Below, piece by piece: positions 1 through 6,641 of a stretch of 15,081 bases of DNA (within the stretch, counting starts at the first letter, position 1; every line of letters begins with the position of its first letter). The stretch spans positions 1 to 15,081 of the forward strand of contig CAYQSU010000072.1 in NCBI GenBank assembly GCA_964420325.1, read 5' to 3'. The position numbers and the translations under genes are program-made. The stretch is from CAYQSU01 sp964420325. Lineage in GTDB: Bacteria; Pseudomonadota; Alphaproteobacteria; Rhodospirillales; Defluviicoccaceae. The notes beneath the pieces are model-generated. The model saw only the letters and a program-made list of their open reading frames with translations. It had not been told where the DNA came from and made no database searches.

Positions 1-862
1 TCAGAACGTCGTCGCCCGAGCCGCCGATGGCGTTCTCGATGTCGATCAGCGTATCCGTGCCGATCTCCGCACCGGTCGCCGTGCCCTGGCCGAGATCCAC
101 GTGCACGCCCTGGGACGTCCCCGAGTAGTCGACGGTGTCGGTGCCCTCGCCGCCGTCGAACACCGTGTCAACGGCACTGCCGACGAAGACGTCGTCGCCT
201 GGCGTGCCAACGACCCGGTTTATCGGATCGTTCGGGCCTGTCCCTGCCGAGCCCGAACCGCTTCCGGCGGTTCCGGCGCTTCCGAACTGCAGGCCGTCCC
301 GGTGATGGCGGAGAGCCACGCCGCCATCGTCGGTCTCGCCGCTCCGGTCCCGAGACGGCGCATGTTCTCCGAGGCGTTCGGATTCAATGCCGTCCTCTTG
401 ATCGAGGCCCCGGTTGAGGACCCCGACGACAGGTTCGGACTCCGGTCCCGTCTCCTCCGGGGCGGACGCGACCCCCAGGCCCTCGGCAACCTCCTCGTCT
501 TCCGCACCCGGTTCGGCCGTCGACAGCGGATCCTGCTCGAAGGACATGGCCAACGCGACGGCCACCTCGCCCGGTGTGACCGATCCGTCGGCGAACACGA
601 GGTCCGGCCGCGGCAGGGTTGCGAGGAAGCCGCGGACGATGACCGTCGTCCCGTCTCCCGCCACCAGCACGAGATCCGCTCCGGAGAAGGAAAACGCGGT
701 TTCGAGGAATCGGAACGAAGGCGGCAGCAGGACGGCCTCGCCGGCCTCCGCGGTCACCACGATGACGTGCGCGCCGTTCGGATCGGGCGATGCGGTTTGG
801 CCGCTGGCCCGCGCCTCTGTCGGGATCGTCGTCCCCGCCTTCGATTGGCCATTGCCGGTCAT
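1..862 (-). CDS. RTX-type calcium-binding secreted protein or adhesin, N-terminal part (3' end beyond window)
   Basis: This open frame starts at an ATG (860-862) and runs off the left edge after 287 codons. AAGGAG lies 3 nt upstream of the ATG. Residues 30-105 form a beta-rich region with FSFSGADLVLVAGDGTTVIV (59-78) and then FADGSVTPGE; this resembles the prefix domain at the N terminus of large alphaproteobacterial adhesins. Residues 110-215 are an acidic, Gly/Ser-rich linker. From 218 there are RTX-like calcium-binding units: GTPGDDVFV, GGEGTDTVD and, at the cut end, GGSGDDVL. There is no Sec signal peptide at the N terminus. RTX proteins are normally exported by type I secretion using a C-terminal signal, which would lie outside the window. 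The gene has its own promoter-like region and is not tightly coupled to accA. RTX membership is well supported; the ligand and whether it is an adhesin or an enzyme cannot be told. Confidence 0.85.
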   Translation of the reverse strand, partial: MTGNGQSKAGTTIPTEARASGQTASPDPNGAHVIVVTAEAGEAVLLPPSFRFLETAFSFSGADLVLVAGDGTTVIVRGFLATLPRPDLVFADGSVTPGEVAVALAMSFEQDPLSTAEPGAEDEEVAEGLGVASAPEETGPESEPVVGVLNRGLDQEDGIESERLGEHAPSRDRSGETDDGGVALRHHRDGLQFGSAGTAGSGSGSAGTGPNDPINRVVGTPGDDVFVGSAVDTVFDGGEGTDTVDYSGTSQGVHVDLGQGTATGAEIGTDTLIDIENAIGGSGDDVL

Positions 863-912
863 GAGCTCCTTGTCCTCCAGAGCCCTTCCCTCATGACGGC
901 ACCGCGAGAAGC

Positions 913-928
913 TGGAGATTTTTCTCCA
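913..928. repeat. Short palindrome in the RTX leader
   Basis: TGGAGA (913-918) and TCTCCA (923-928) form a perfect 6-bp inverted repeat around TTTT. It lies between the candidate -10 element and the RTX start codon. It could be an operator or a 5'-UTR hairpin; nothing in the sequence separates these. Confidence 0.45.
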
Positions 929-940
929 ATTAAGAGAGCA

Positions 941-970
941 TTAATACATTATACAATCCTTAGTTGTCAA
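941..970 (-). promoter_or_regulatory. Candidate sigma-70-type promoter for the RTX gene
   Basis: On the minus strand a perfect TTGACA (965-970) is followed after 18 nt by TATTAA (941-946). A consensus TATAAT (948-953) lies between them but is only 11 nt from the TTGACA. The stretch around 928-965 is strikingly AT-rich compared with the rest of the window. It lies about 80-110 nt upstream of the RTX start codon and after the accA stop, so the RTX gene probably has its own transcript. Confidence 0.6.
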
Positions 971-1044
971 CCCTGGTCGCAGCAACCCCACCAGCGCCAG
1001 CGGCGGTCGGGACGTCGCACCCGGTTCAGGAGACCCCGAGTTCC

Positions 1045-1989
1045 TCAGTCGGCGCCAGCACAGATGCCGACCCAGCGGTCGCGGCGGCGGCGGCAGAGCA
1101 CGCTTCCGGGGACATCGACGAGGTCCCGGATGGCACCCTCGATGGCGTCGCCGACGGCGGCGGCGGCGGCCTCCTTGTGACGGTGGGCGCCACCGACGGG
1201 TTCGGGAATGACGGCATCGACGATGCCCTGCTCCCTCAGATCCTGGCTGGCGATGCAGAGAGCTTCAGCGGCGGCGCGCGCCTGGGCATCGTCCCGCCAC
1301 AGAGCCCGCGCCGCGGCTTCGGGCGCCACCGCCGCGAACACGGCGTGCTCGAGCATGAACAGGCGGTCGCCGACGGCGAGCGCCAGCGCAGCGGCGGAGA
1401 AGCCCTCGCCGGTGATGACGCTGACGATCGGCGTCTTCAGGGAGAACGCCGCCGAAATCGTGCCGGATACGGCTTCGCCGATGCCGGCGTCTCCCTCGGG
1501 CTCGACGCCCGGCGTGTCGACGAGGGTGATCACCACGAGGCCGAAGGCGTCCGCGAGGCGCATCAGGCGCTGCGCCTTCCGGTAGGCGGCGGGACGCGGC
1601 CCGCTGCGGCCGGGGTCGCGGCTGCGGACGTCGTCGGCGCCCCTGTCGTGACCGAGAACGACCGCGGAATAGCCACGAAACCGCCCGATCCCGCCGACGA
1701 TCGCCGGATCGTCGCCGGCCATGCGGTCGCCGGCCAGCGGCAGAAAGTCGTCGATCAGGGCGCCGATGAAGTCGGGCGCGTGCGGTCGACCGGGATGGCG
1801 CGCCACCTGAACCTTCTGCCAGGGGCCGAGACGGCGATAGGCGTGCTGCAACATCCGTTCCAGGCGCGCCTCGAGGCGTCCGATGTCGTGGGCGACCGCG
1901 GGATCGCCCGCCCGTTCGCGCCGTCTGAGGCCGCGGAGACGCTCCTCCAGTTCGGCGACGCCCTTTTCGAAGTCGAGAACGGGCAGCAT
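1045..1989 (-). CDS. accA: Acetyl-CoA carboxylase carboxyltransferase alpha subunit homologue (divergent AccA)
   Basis: The protein has 314 residues, close to the usual AccA length of about 315-320. AccA landmarks are LDFEKGVAELE (5-15), WQKVQVARHPGRPH (57-70), LAGDRMAGDDPAIVGG (85-100), YRKAQRLMRLADAFG (136-150), MLEHAVFAAVAPE (212-224) and PVGGAHR (264-270). AccA pairs with biotin- and zinc-ribbon-containing partners to carboxylate acetyl-CoA to malonyl-CoA for fatty acid synthesis. Two signature regions differ from the family. The usual DTxGAYPGIGAEERGQ is replaced by DTPGVEPEGDAGIGEA (158-173), with about three residues missing, and GEGGSGGAL is replaced by GEGFSAAAL (194-202). The NFGM motif before YRKA is also lost. 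The gene follows mclA after 31 nt with a weak Shine-Dalgarno sequence and ends the leftward operon. The family is secure; the activity is open. Confidence 0.8.
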   Translation of the reverse strand: MLPVLDFEKGVAELEERLRGLRRRERAGDPAVAHDIGRLEARLERMLQHAYRRLGPWQKVQVARHPGRPHAPDFIGALIDDFLPLAGDRMAGDDPAIVGGIGRFRGYSAVVLGHDRGADDVRSRDPGRSGPRPAAYRKAQRLMRLADAFGLVVITLVDTPGVEPEGDAGIGEAVSGTISAAFSLKTPIVSVITGEGFSAAALALAVGDRLFMLEHAVFAAVAPEAAARALWRDDAQARAAAEALCIASQDLREQGIVDAVIPEPVGGAHRHKEAAAAAVGDAIEGAIRDLVDVPGSVLCRRRRDRWVGICAGAD

Positions 1990-2020
1990 GCGCTTCTACC
2001 GCCGGTCGCTTGCCGTCGCG

Positions 2021-3007
2021 TCAGGCACCGCCCCGGGCGGCGATCGCCTCGGCCTTCTTGACCATCACCTCCGCCTGCTTGATCGAGGCAACGTCGATCA
2101 TCCGGCCGTCCAGCGACACCGCTCCCGCGCCGTCTGCCTGGGCCTTGGCCATGGCGTCGAGGATCCGCCGGGCGCGTTCCACCTCCGCCGCGGACGGACT
2201 GAAGAGCTCATTGGCCACCTCGACCTGGCTCGGATGAATGGCCCATTTGCCTTCGCAGCCGAGGGCCGCTGACCGCGTCGCGGCGGCGCGGAATCCTTCG
2301 CCGTCGCGGAAGTCGCCAAACGGGCCGTCGACCGGCCGCAAGCCGCTGGCGCGCGCGGCCACGACCAGGCGGGCCAGGGCGTAATGCCATGGGTCGTTCC
2401 AGTGGCTGTGTCGGGCGCCTCTGGCGTCGGGATCGGTAAGCACAGAGTATCCGGCGTGGGCGCCGCCGATCGACGTCGTCCTGGCTCCGGTCGAGGCGGA
2501 GTAGTCGGCGACGCCGAAGTGCAGCGACTCGGTGCGGGGGCTGGCCGCCGCGATGTCATGGATGTTGCGCATGCCGAGCGCGGTCTCGATCAGGATCTCG
2601 ATGCCGATCCGCTTCCCCAGCCCCATCGCCGCCTCGATCTGGGTCAGCAGCATGTCGACGGCATAGACGTCGGCGGCGGTGCCGGCCTTCGGCACCATGA
2701 TGAGATCGAGCCGATCGCCTGCCTGCTCGACGACGTCGATCACGTCCCGATACATGTATGCCGTGTCGAGGCCGTTGATGCGCACCGACAGCGTCCGGCC
2801 GCCCCAGTCGAGGCTCTTGATCGCTTCGATGACGTTCCGGCGCGCCCCAGGCTTCTCGTCCGGGGCAACCGAGTCCTCGAGATCGAAAACGATGATATCG
2901 GCCGGGCTCTGCGTCGCCTTCTCAAGGAACCGGACATTGGAGCCGGGTACGGCCAATTCGGAGCGGTTGAGGCGTGCCCGACGGGGCTCGACGACGGTGA
3001 AGCTCAT
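2021..3007 (-). CDS. mclA: L-malyl-CoA / beta-methylmalyl-CoA lyase
   Basis: This 328-residue protein belongs to the HpcH/HpaI (CitE-like) TIM-barrel family and resembles Rhodobacter and Methylobacterium malyl-CoA lyase over its full length. The enzyme reversibly cleaves malyl-CoA to glyoxylate and acetyl-CoA, and beta-methylmalyl-CoA to glyoxylate and propionyl-CoA, in the cytoplasm. It acts in the ethylmalonyl-CoA pathway, serine cycle and 3-hydroxypropionate cycle. Visible residues are RLNRSELAVPGS (12-23), FDLEDSVAPDEK (41-52), R76 in SVRINGLD, E141 in EILIETALGM, D168 in HFGVADYSAS (Glu and Asp are the Mg2+ ligands of the family), WAIHPSQ (255-261) and D300 in VSLDGR, the region of the catalytic Asp. 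The start overlaps the xerD stop (ATGA). A malyl-CoA thioesterase (Mcl2-like) is the main alternative, but the close match to Mcl1 sequence makes lyase more likely. Confidence 0.9.
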   Translation of the reverse strand: MSFTVVEPRRARLNRSELAVPGSNVRFLEKATQSPADIIVFDLEDSVAPDEKPGARRNVIEAIKSLDWGGRTLSVRINGLDTAYMYRDVIDVVEQAGDRLDLIMVPKAGTAADVYAVDMLLTQIEAAMGLGKRIGIEILIETALGMRNIHDIAAASPRTESLHFGVADYSASTGARTTSIGGAHAGYSVLTDPDARGARHSHWNDPWHYALARLVVAARASGLRPVDGPFGDFRDGEGFRAAATRSAALGCEGKWAIHPSQVEVANELFSPSAAEVERARRILDAMAKAQADGAGAVSLDGRMIDVASIKQAEVMVKKAEAIAARGGA

Positions 3008-3999
3008 GATCCGGTCTCCTGCGGCGACTTGCCGCTCTCTCTCTTCTGCTGCGGGTGGGCCAGGGGGTGGGCCTGATTGACCAGCGAGCTGAGCCGATCA
3101 TCGAGGACATGGGTATAGATCTGGGTAGTGCCGATGTCGGCGTGGCCCAGCATCTGCTGCAGACTCCGGAGATCCGCGCCGTGGGCGAGGAGATGGCTGG
3201 CAAAGGAATGGCGCAGCACGTGGGGAGAGACCCGGGTCGGCGCCAGCCCGGCATCGACCGCCAGCGCCTTCAGCATCTGGCCGAAGCGCGCGCGGGTGAG
3301 ATGGCCGCGGCCTGACCGGGAGGGAAACAGCCACGGCGACGGGCTGGGCCGTCCGTCGGGAACGAACCGCTCGCGGACGGCGAGATAGGCGTTGAGCGCC
3401 GCCATCGCCGCCTCTGTCAGCGGCACCAGCCGCTCCTTTCCGCCTTTGCCGCGGACGGTCACGAGGCCACCGTCCCGAGACATCGCGGAGAGCGGCAAGC
3501 CGACGAGTTCGGAGACCCGGAGCCCGGTGGCGTACAGCACCTCCAACAGCGCCGTCGCACGCAGGCCCTCCGCGTCCCGTCGTTTGGCCGACGCCGCGAG
3601 CAGACGCCCCACCTCCTCCTCGCTCAGGTACTTGGGAAGGGTGCAACCCTGACGGGGGCTGTCGATCGCCGTCGATGGATCGTCTTGGCGGACACCCTCG
3701 GCGTACAGAAACCGAAAGAACTGCCGCAGCGCCGACAACCGCCGAGCCGCGGTGCGCGGCGAAACCCGCCTCGCCGTCAGCGCGGCCAGATAACGGCGCA
3801 GCGCCTCGGTATCGGCCGCCTCCGGCGGCCCGCCCCCTTCCGCCGCATGCCCGGCGAAGTCGATGAGGTCCCGGTGATAGGCCTCGACCGTGTTGCGCGC
3901 CGCGCCCCGCTCGGCAACCAGCATCTCAAGAAACGCCTCGATGTGCCGTGAGAACGCCCGGGATCCCGCATCCACGCGCGTTCCCCTCGCCCGCCTCAC
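3004..3999 (-). CDS. xerD: Site-specific tyrosine recombinase XerD
   Basis: The protein has 331 residues, slightly longer than typical XerD (about 300) because of short tails at both ends. Residues 14-105 are the SAM-like core-binding domain, with ERGAARNTVEAYHRDL (30-45). Residues 122-310 are the catalytic domain with the full set of active-site residues: R161 (ATGLRVSEL), K185 (GKGGKER), H260 and R263 (SPHVLRHSFA), H286 (LGHADI) and nucleophile Y295 (IYTHV). XerD and XerC resolve chromosome dimers at dif under FtsK control. It overlaps the upstream exported-protein gene and downstream mclA by 4 nt each, so it is translated within one operon. XerC is the alternative name; XerD is preferred because the gene sits beside accA and aroK, as remembered for other alphaproteobacteria. 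Confidence 0.92.
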   Translation of the reverse strand: MRRARGTRVDAGSRAFSRHIEAFLEMLVAERGAARNTVEAYHRDLIDFAGHAAEGGGPPEAADTEALRRYLAALTARRVSPRTAARRLSALRQFFRFLYAEGVRQDDPSTAIDSPRQGCTLPKYLSEEEVGRLLAASAKRRDAEGLRATALLEVLYATGLRVSELVGLPLSAMSRDGGLVTVRGKGGKERLVPLTEAAMAALNAYLAVRERFVPDGRPSPSPWLFPSRSGRGHLTRARFGQMLKALAVDAGLAPTRVSPHVLRHSFASHLLAHGADLRSLQQMLGHADIGTTQIYTHVLDDRLSSLVNQAHPLAHPQQKRESGKSPQETGS

Positions 4000-5744
4000 A
4001 GGCCAGCCGCGGCCGCCAGCTCGATGGCCAGCATCCGCGCCTCCGCAGCAAGGCCGATCCTCCGCAGGGCATCGAGCACCGCGGCCAGCCGCGCGGGGTC
4101 GGCTCCGACGCCACCCTCACGACCGAGAACAACCAATACCGCCAACACCGCCTCGCCGGCGCGGCCGTTCTCGGTCGCTTCGGCGAGTCGGTGTCGCGGG
4201 TCCAACTCCGGCGTTTCTGCCAGGCTCAAGCCGGTTTCAGCGGCCTGCGGACGCTGCCAGCCGGTCGGCGTCTCGATTCCCGCATCGTCAACGAGTGCCG
4301 ACGCCACGCGGCGGCGCGCGAGAGCGTCCTCGTCGCTCCCCAGGGTCGACCACCACCTGTCGAGCACCTCCGAGCCGGAACCGTCGACAGCGGCGCCGAT
4401 CAGCAACGCGGTCGGCGTCAACCCGACGAGCGCGCCCCTCGCCGCCGAGTTGGTCGCGGCGTTCGCTCTGAGCATGGCGAACCACGCCGCGACCGACTCC
4501 TCGGCGCCGGCGATGAGCAGCGCGCGCACCGCCTCGGGCGCGAACGACGCCAGTTCGATGTCCGGCGGCAGCCCGGCGGCCAGGTCTTGAAAGATCCCGA
4601 CGGCCTGCAGGTAGCGCTTGCTGCGGCGCGCCGCCGCAAAGGCCTCCGCCAAGACGGCGGCCACTCGGTGCGGGCTCTCCGCCTGAAGCGCCTGCCGATA
4701 GTAGCCGCCCAGCAACCCCGGCTGGTCGCCATCGCTCTCGGCCTCGCCGACTGCCGTCGTCGTCTCGAGGATCGCCGGCGTGAGGTAAAGCTGGCGCAAG
4801 GTCTCGACCGGCAGTGCCGCCGCTGCATGCGCCGCCTCCGCGGCCGCCAGACGAACCCCGAGCGGCGCGTTGGGGCTGACCGCGATCGCCCGCAAGACAC
4901 CCGGTGTCGCGGTATTCAAGACCTCGGCCGGCAGCTGCAGCCCGGCGGCCCTGGCCATCGCCAGCACCAGCGGCGAGGCGTCCGGCACCGAGTCAAGGCC
5001 ACGAGCCCCCGACCCGGCCAGGGTCGCCAAAAGCGACTCGAAGACGGCATCGTCCGCCCCCAGGTCGGCCAGGAGATCCGCGCCGAGAAGGGCCTCGTCG
5101 TGCCGGCCGGCCAGCGCCTGGCAGAAAACAAAGGCCTTCTGCCACTCGACCGATGCTTCACCGGAGATCCGCCGGCCGGCGAGGGAACACGCCCCGGCGT
5201 TGTCGAACGCGAGCAAGCGGGCGTCGAGTTCGACGAGGAGAACATCCGGCGTTCTCGCGGCGGGCGGCGCCGCGCCCAACAGCTCGCCCACATCGTCGAG
5301 TTCCCCGCGGGCCAGCAACAGGCGGGCGCGCGCGGCGAGGAAGCTTCCGGGCTCCGCCTCGCCCTTCGGCGGCGCCGCGGCGGACAGAAGCAGGCGACGC
5401 AGCATCTCCGCCATCGCCGGCGATGTCGCATCGAGGGGGACCCGGGCCAACAGCGGGGCGATGCTGGCCAGGGTGGATCCCTGCCACACGTCGAAGGCGA
5501 AACCGCCCGTGGCCGGCGTCAGGGTGCCGACGGCATCGGGATCGATGGCTCCGAGGCGGCCGACCTCGACCGAAGGAGCGAGACGGGACGTCTCCGCCGC
5601 CTGGGCTGTCCTCCCGCTCGCCTGTGCGGGCTCCGTCGCCAGCCAGGCGGCGATGGCTACCGCAAGGACCGCACTCGAGTGCAGCAGCCCGAGTCGGGCC
5701 CGCCATCGGCGCTCCGGCCGCGGGTCATCGTGGGAAACGGTCAT
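3996..5744 (-). CDS. Exported alanine-rich protein of unknown function
   Basis: I do not recognise a named family. From the ATG at 5742-5744 the product is 582 residues. Residues 11-42 look like a Sec signal peptide: RRWRAR, then a hydrophobic stretch (SSAVLAVAIAAWLA), then EPAQASG with likely cleavage after AQA. The rest is Ala/Leu-rich and helical in character, with repeated ALLxA/AAxAA patterns such as LLLARGELDDVGELLGAA. This is compatible with a helical-repeat (TPR/HEAT-like) periplasmic scaffold, though no canonical repeat can be assigned by eye. A longer frame begins at 5822, but the 5744 start gives the signal peptide at the N terminus and a 20-nt overlap with the small membrane gene. 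It overlaps xerD by 4 nt. Homologues at this position may be conserved in related genomes, but I cannot search. Confidence 0.7.
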   Translation of the reverse strand: MTVSHDDPRPERRWRARLGLLHSSAVLAVAIAAWLATEPAQASGRTAQAAETSRLAPSVEVGRLGAIDPDAVGTLTPATGGFAFDVWQGSTLASIAPLLARVPLDATSPAMAEMLRRLLLSAAAPPKGEAEPGSFLAARARLLLARGELDDVGELLGAAPPAARTPDVLLVELDARLLAFDNAGACSLAGRRISGEASVEWQKAFVFCQALAGRHDEALLGADLLADLGADDAVFESLLATLAGSGARGLDSVPDASPLVLAMARAAGLQLPAEVLNTATPGVLRAIAVSPNAPLGVRLAAAEAAHAAAALPVETLRQLYLTPAILETTTAVGEAESDGDQPGLLGGYYRQALQAESPHRVAAVLAEAFAAARRSKRYLQAVGIFQDLAAGLPPDIELASFAPEAVRALLIAGAEESVAAWFAMLRANAATNSAARGALVGLTPTALLIGAAVDGSGSEVLDRWWSTLGSDEDALARRRVASALVDDAGIETPTGWQRPQAAETGLSLAETPELDPRHRLAEATENGRAGEAVLAVLVVLGREGGVGADPARLAAVLDALRRIGLAAEARMLAIELAAAAGL

Positions 5745-5865
5745 CGGGGATGGTTTTCTCCATCGTGGCCGTCGGCGCCGGAGCGTCCCAGCCGACGACG
5801 AACGCCACGCCGCCGACGACAAGCAGCACGATCAGAATGAGAACAAGGCGGATCAACGTCCTCAT
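5725..5865 (-). CDS. Small single-span membrane protein, 46 residues
   Basis: The frame starting at 5865 encodes a 46-residue peptide. Its N terminus is basic (MRTLIR), then residues 6-25 are a strongly hydrophobic span (LVLILIVLLVVGGVAFVVGW), then a short soluble tail with DAPAPTA and EKTIPDDRFPR. The tail suggests an N-in, tail-out topology, and short proteins with this PAPT...IP.DRFPR ending are, from memory, found beside xerD or aroK in other alphaproteobacteria. The upstream extension to 5988 is Arg/Gly-rich and not convincing, so the ATG at 5863-5865 is chosen although its Shine-Dalgarno sequence is weak. Its 3' end overlaps the exported-protein gene by 20 nt in another frame, which suggests coupled translation. 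It is the first gene of the leftward operon. Function is unknown. Confidence 0.7.
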   Translation of the reverse strand: MRTLIRLVLILIVLLVVGGVAFVVGWDAPAPTATMEKTIPDDRFPR

Positions 5866-6031
5866 GAGTCTGCACGGCCCCCCAGGTCCTTGGTCAAGCA
5901 CCGATCCCACCATCGGGCCGCCGCGATGGCCCTGGTGCCGGTATCGAGCGGCCACGAGTCCAGGCGAAGGTTTACGCTGGAGTTGCACTGTGGCTAATAT
6001 CCGGCAGTCTAACCGCGCAAGAGGCGCCTTT

Positions 6032-6061
6032 CAACGACCCCTCCCGCATCGGCGGTCGTTG
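6032..6061 (+). repeat. Inverted repeat (possible hairpin) in the aroK leader
   Basis: CAACGACC (6032-6039) and GGTCGTTG (6054-6061) are a perfect 8-bp inverted repeat with a 14-nt loop, ending 10 nt before the aroK start codon. No clear Shine-Dalgarno sequence is seen in those 10 nt. The rest of the 206-nt divergent gap (5866-6071) shows only weak promoter-like matches, for example TTTACG-N18-TAATAT reading toward aroK. Confidence 0.5.
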
Positions 6062-6071
6062 GCGTTCGCAG

Positions 6072-6641
6072 ATGGCCGACCGGCACCCGTCAATCCGCCG
6101 CCCATCGATTGTGCTCGTCGGGCTCATGGGCGCCGGCAAAACCAGCGTCGGCCGGCGACTGGCGCCGCAGCTTGGTCTGCCGTTCACCGATGCCGATGAC
6201 GAGATCGAGAGGGCGGCAGGCCTGTCCATCGCCGATATCTTCGACCTTTACGGCGAGACCGCCTTCCGCGATGGAGAACGAAGGGTGATTGCCCGGCTGC
6301 TCGACGGCGGTCCCATGGTGCTCGCCACCGGTGGTGGCGCCTTCATGGATCCGCGAACGCGCGCACGCATTCGCGAACGCGCGCTCTCGGTGTGGCTGCG
6401 CGCCGATCTCGACACCCTTGTCCGCCGCACCGGCCGGCGCAGCGATCGGCCGCTCCTGCAGGGCGGCGACGTTCGTGCCAAGCTCGCCAAGCTGGTTTCG
6501 GAACGCTATCCGGTCTATGCCGAGGCCGACATCGTCGTCGATACCACGAGCGAAGCGCCCGACGTGACGGTGGCGCGTGTCGCCGCGGCGCTCGCCGAGC
6601 ACGCGTCCGCCGAGGAAACCGGCAGGGAGACAACGACGTGA
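6072..6641 (+). CDS. aroK: Shikimate kinase
   Basis: The protein has 189 residues, in the normal AroK range. It phosphorylates shikimate with ATP at the fifth step of the shikimate pathway in the cytoplasm. The P-loop is GLMGAGKTSVG (17-27). Shikimate-binding acidic residues are in TDADDEIE (D40, D42), with R66 in FRDGER, the GGGAF loop at 87-91, the lid RPLL at 126-129 and the conserved R145 in SERYPVY. The ATG at 6072 places the P-loop at residue 17, as usual. No obvious ribosome-binding site precedes it, and a hairpin lies just upstream. The stop overlaps the GTG of aroB. Confidence 0.95.
   Translation: MADRHPSIRRPSIVLVGLMGAGKTSVGRRLAPQLGLPFTDADDEIERAAGLSIADIFDLYGETAFRDGERRVIARLLDGGPMVLATGGGAFMDPRTRARIRERALSVWLRADLDTLVRRTGRRSDRPLLQGGDVRAKLAKLVSERYPVYAEADIVVDTTSEAPDVTVARVAAALAEHASAEETGRETTT

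Noticed and set aside
101..1180. 359-codon plus-strand frame opposite the RTX gene
   Set aside because: No recognisable domain, and the opposite strand has a good ribosome-binding site and RTX motifs.
964..2061. 365-codon plus-strand frame opposite accA
   Set aside because: Low-complexity composition and complete overlap with a clear AccA homologue.
3948..5840. 630-codon plus-strand frame antisense to the exported-protein gene
   Set aside because: It is Arg/Gln/Gly-rich with no domain; it results from high GC opposite a gene with a signal peptide and operon overlaps.
5866..5988. Upstream extension of the small membrane gene to 5988
   Set aside because: The added 41 residues are Arg/Gly-rich and do not resemble the short conserved form; the hydrophobic span belongs at the N terminus.
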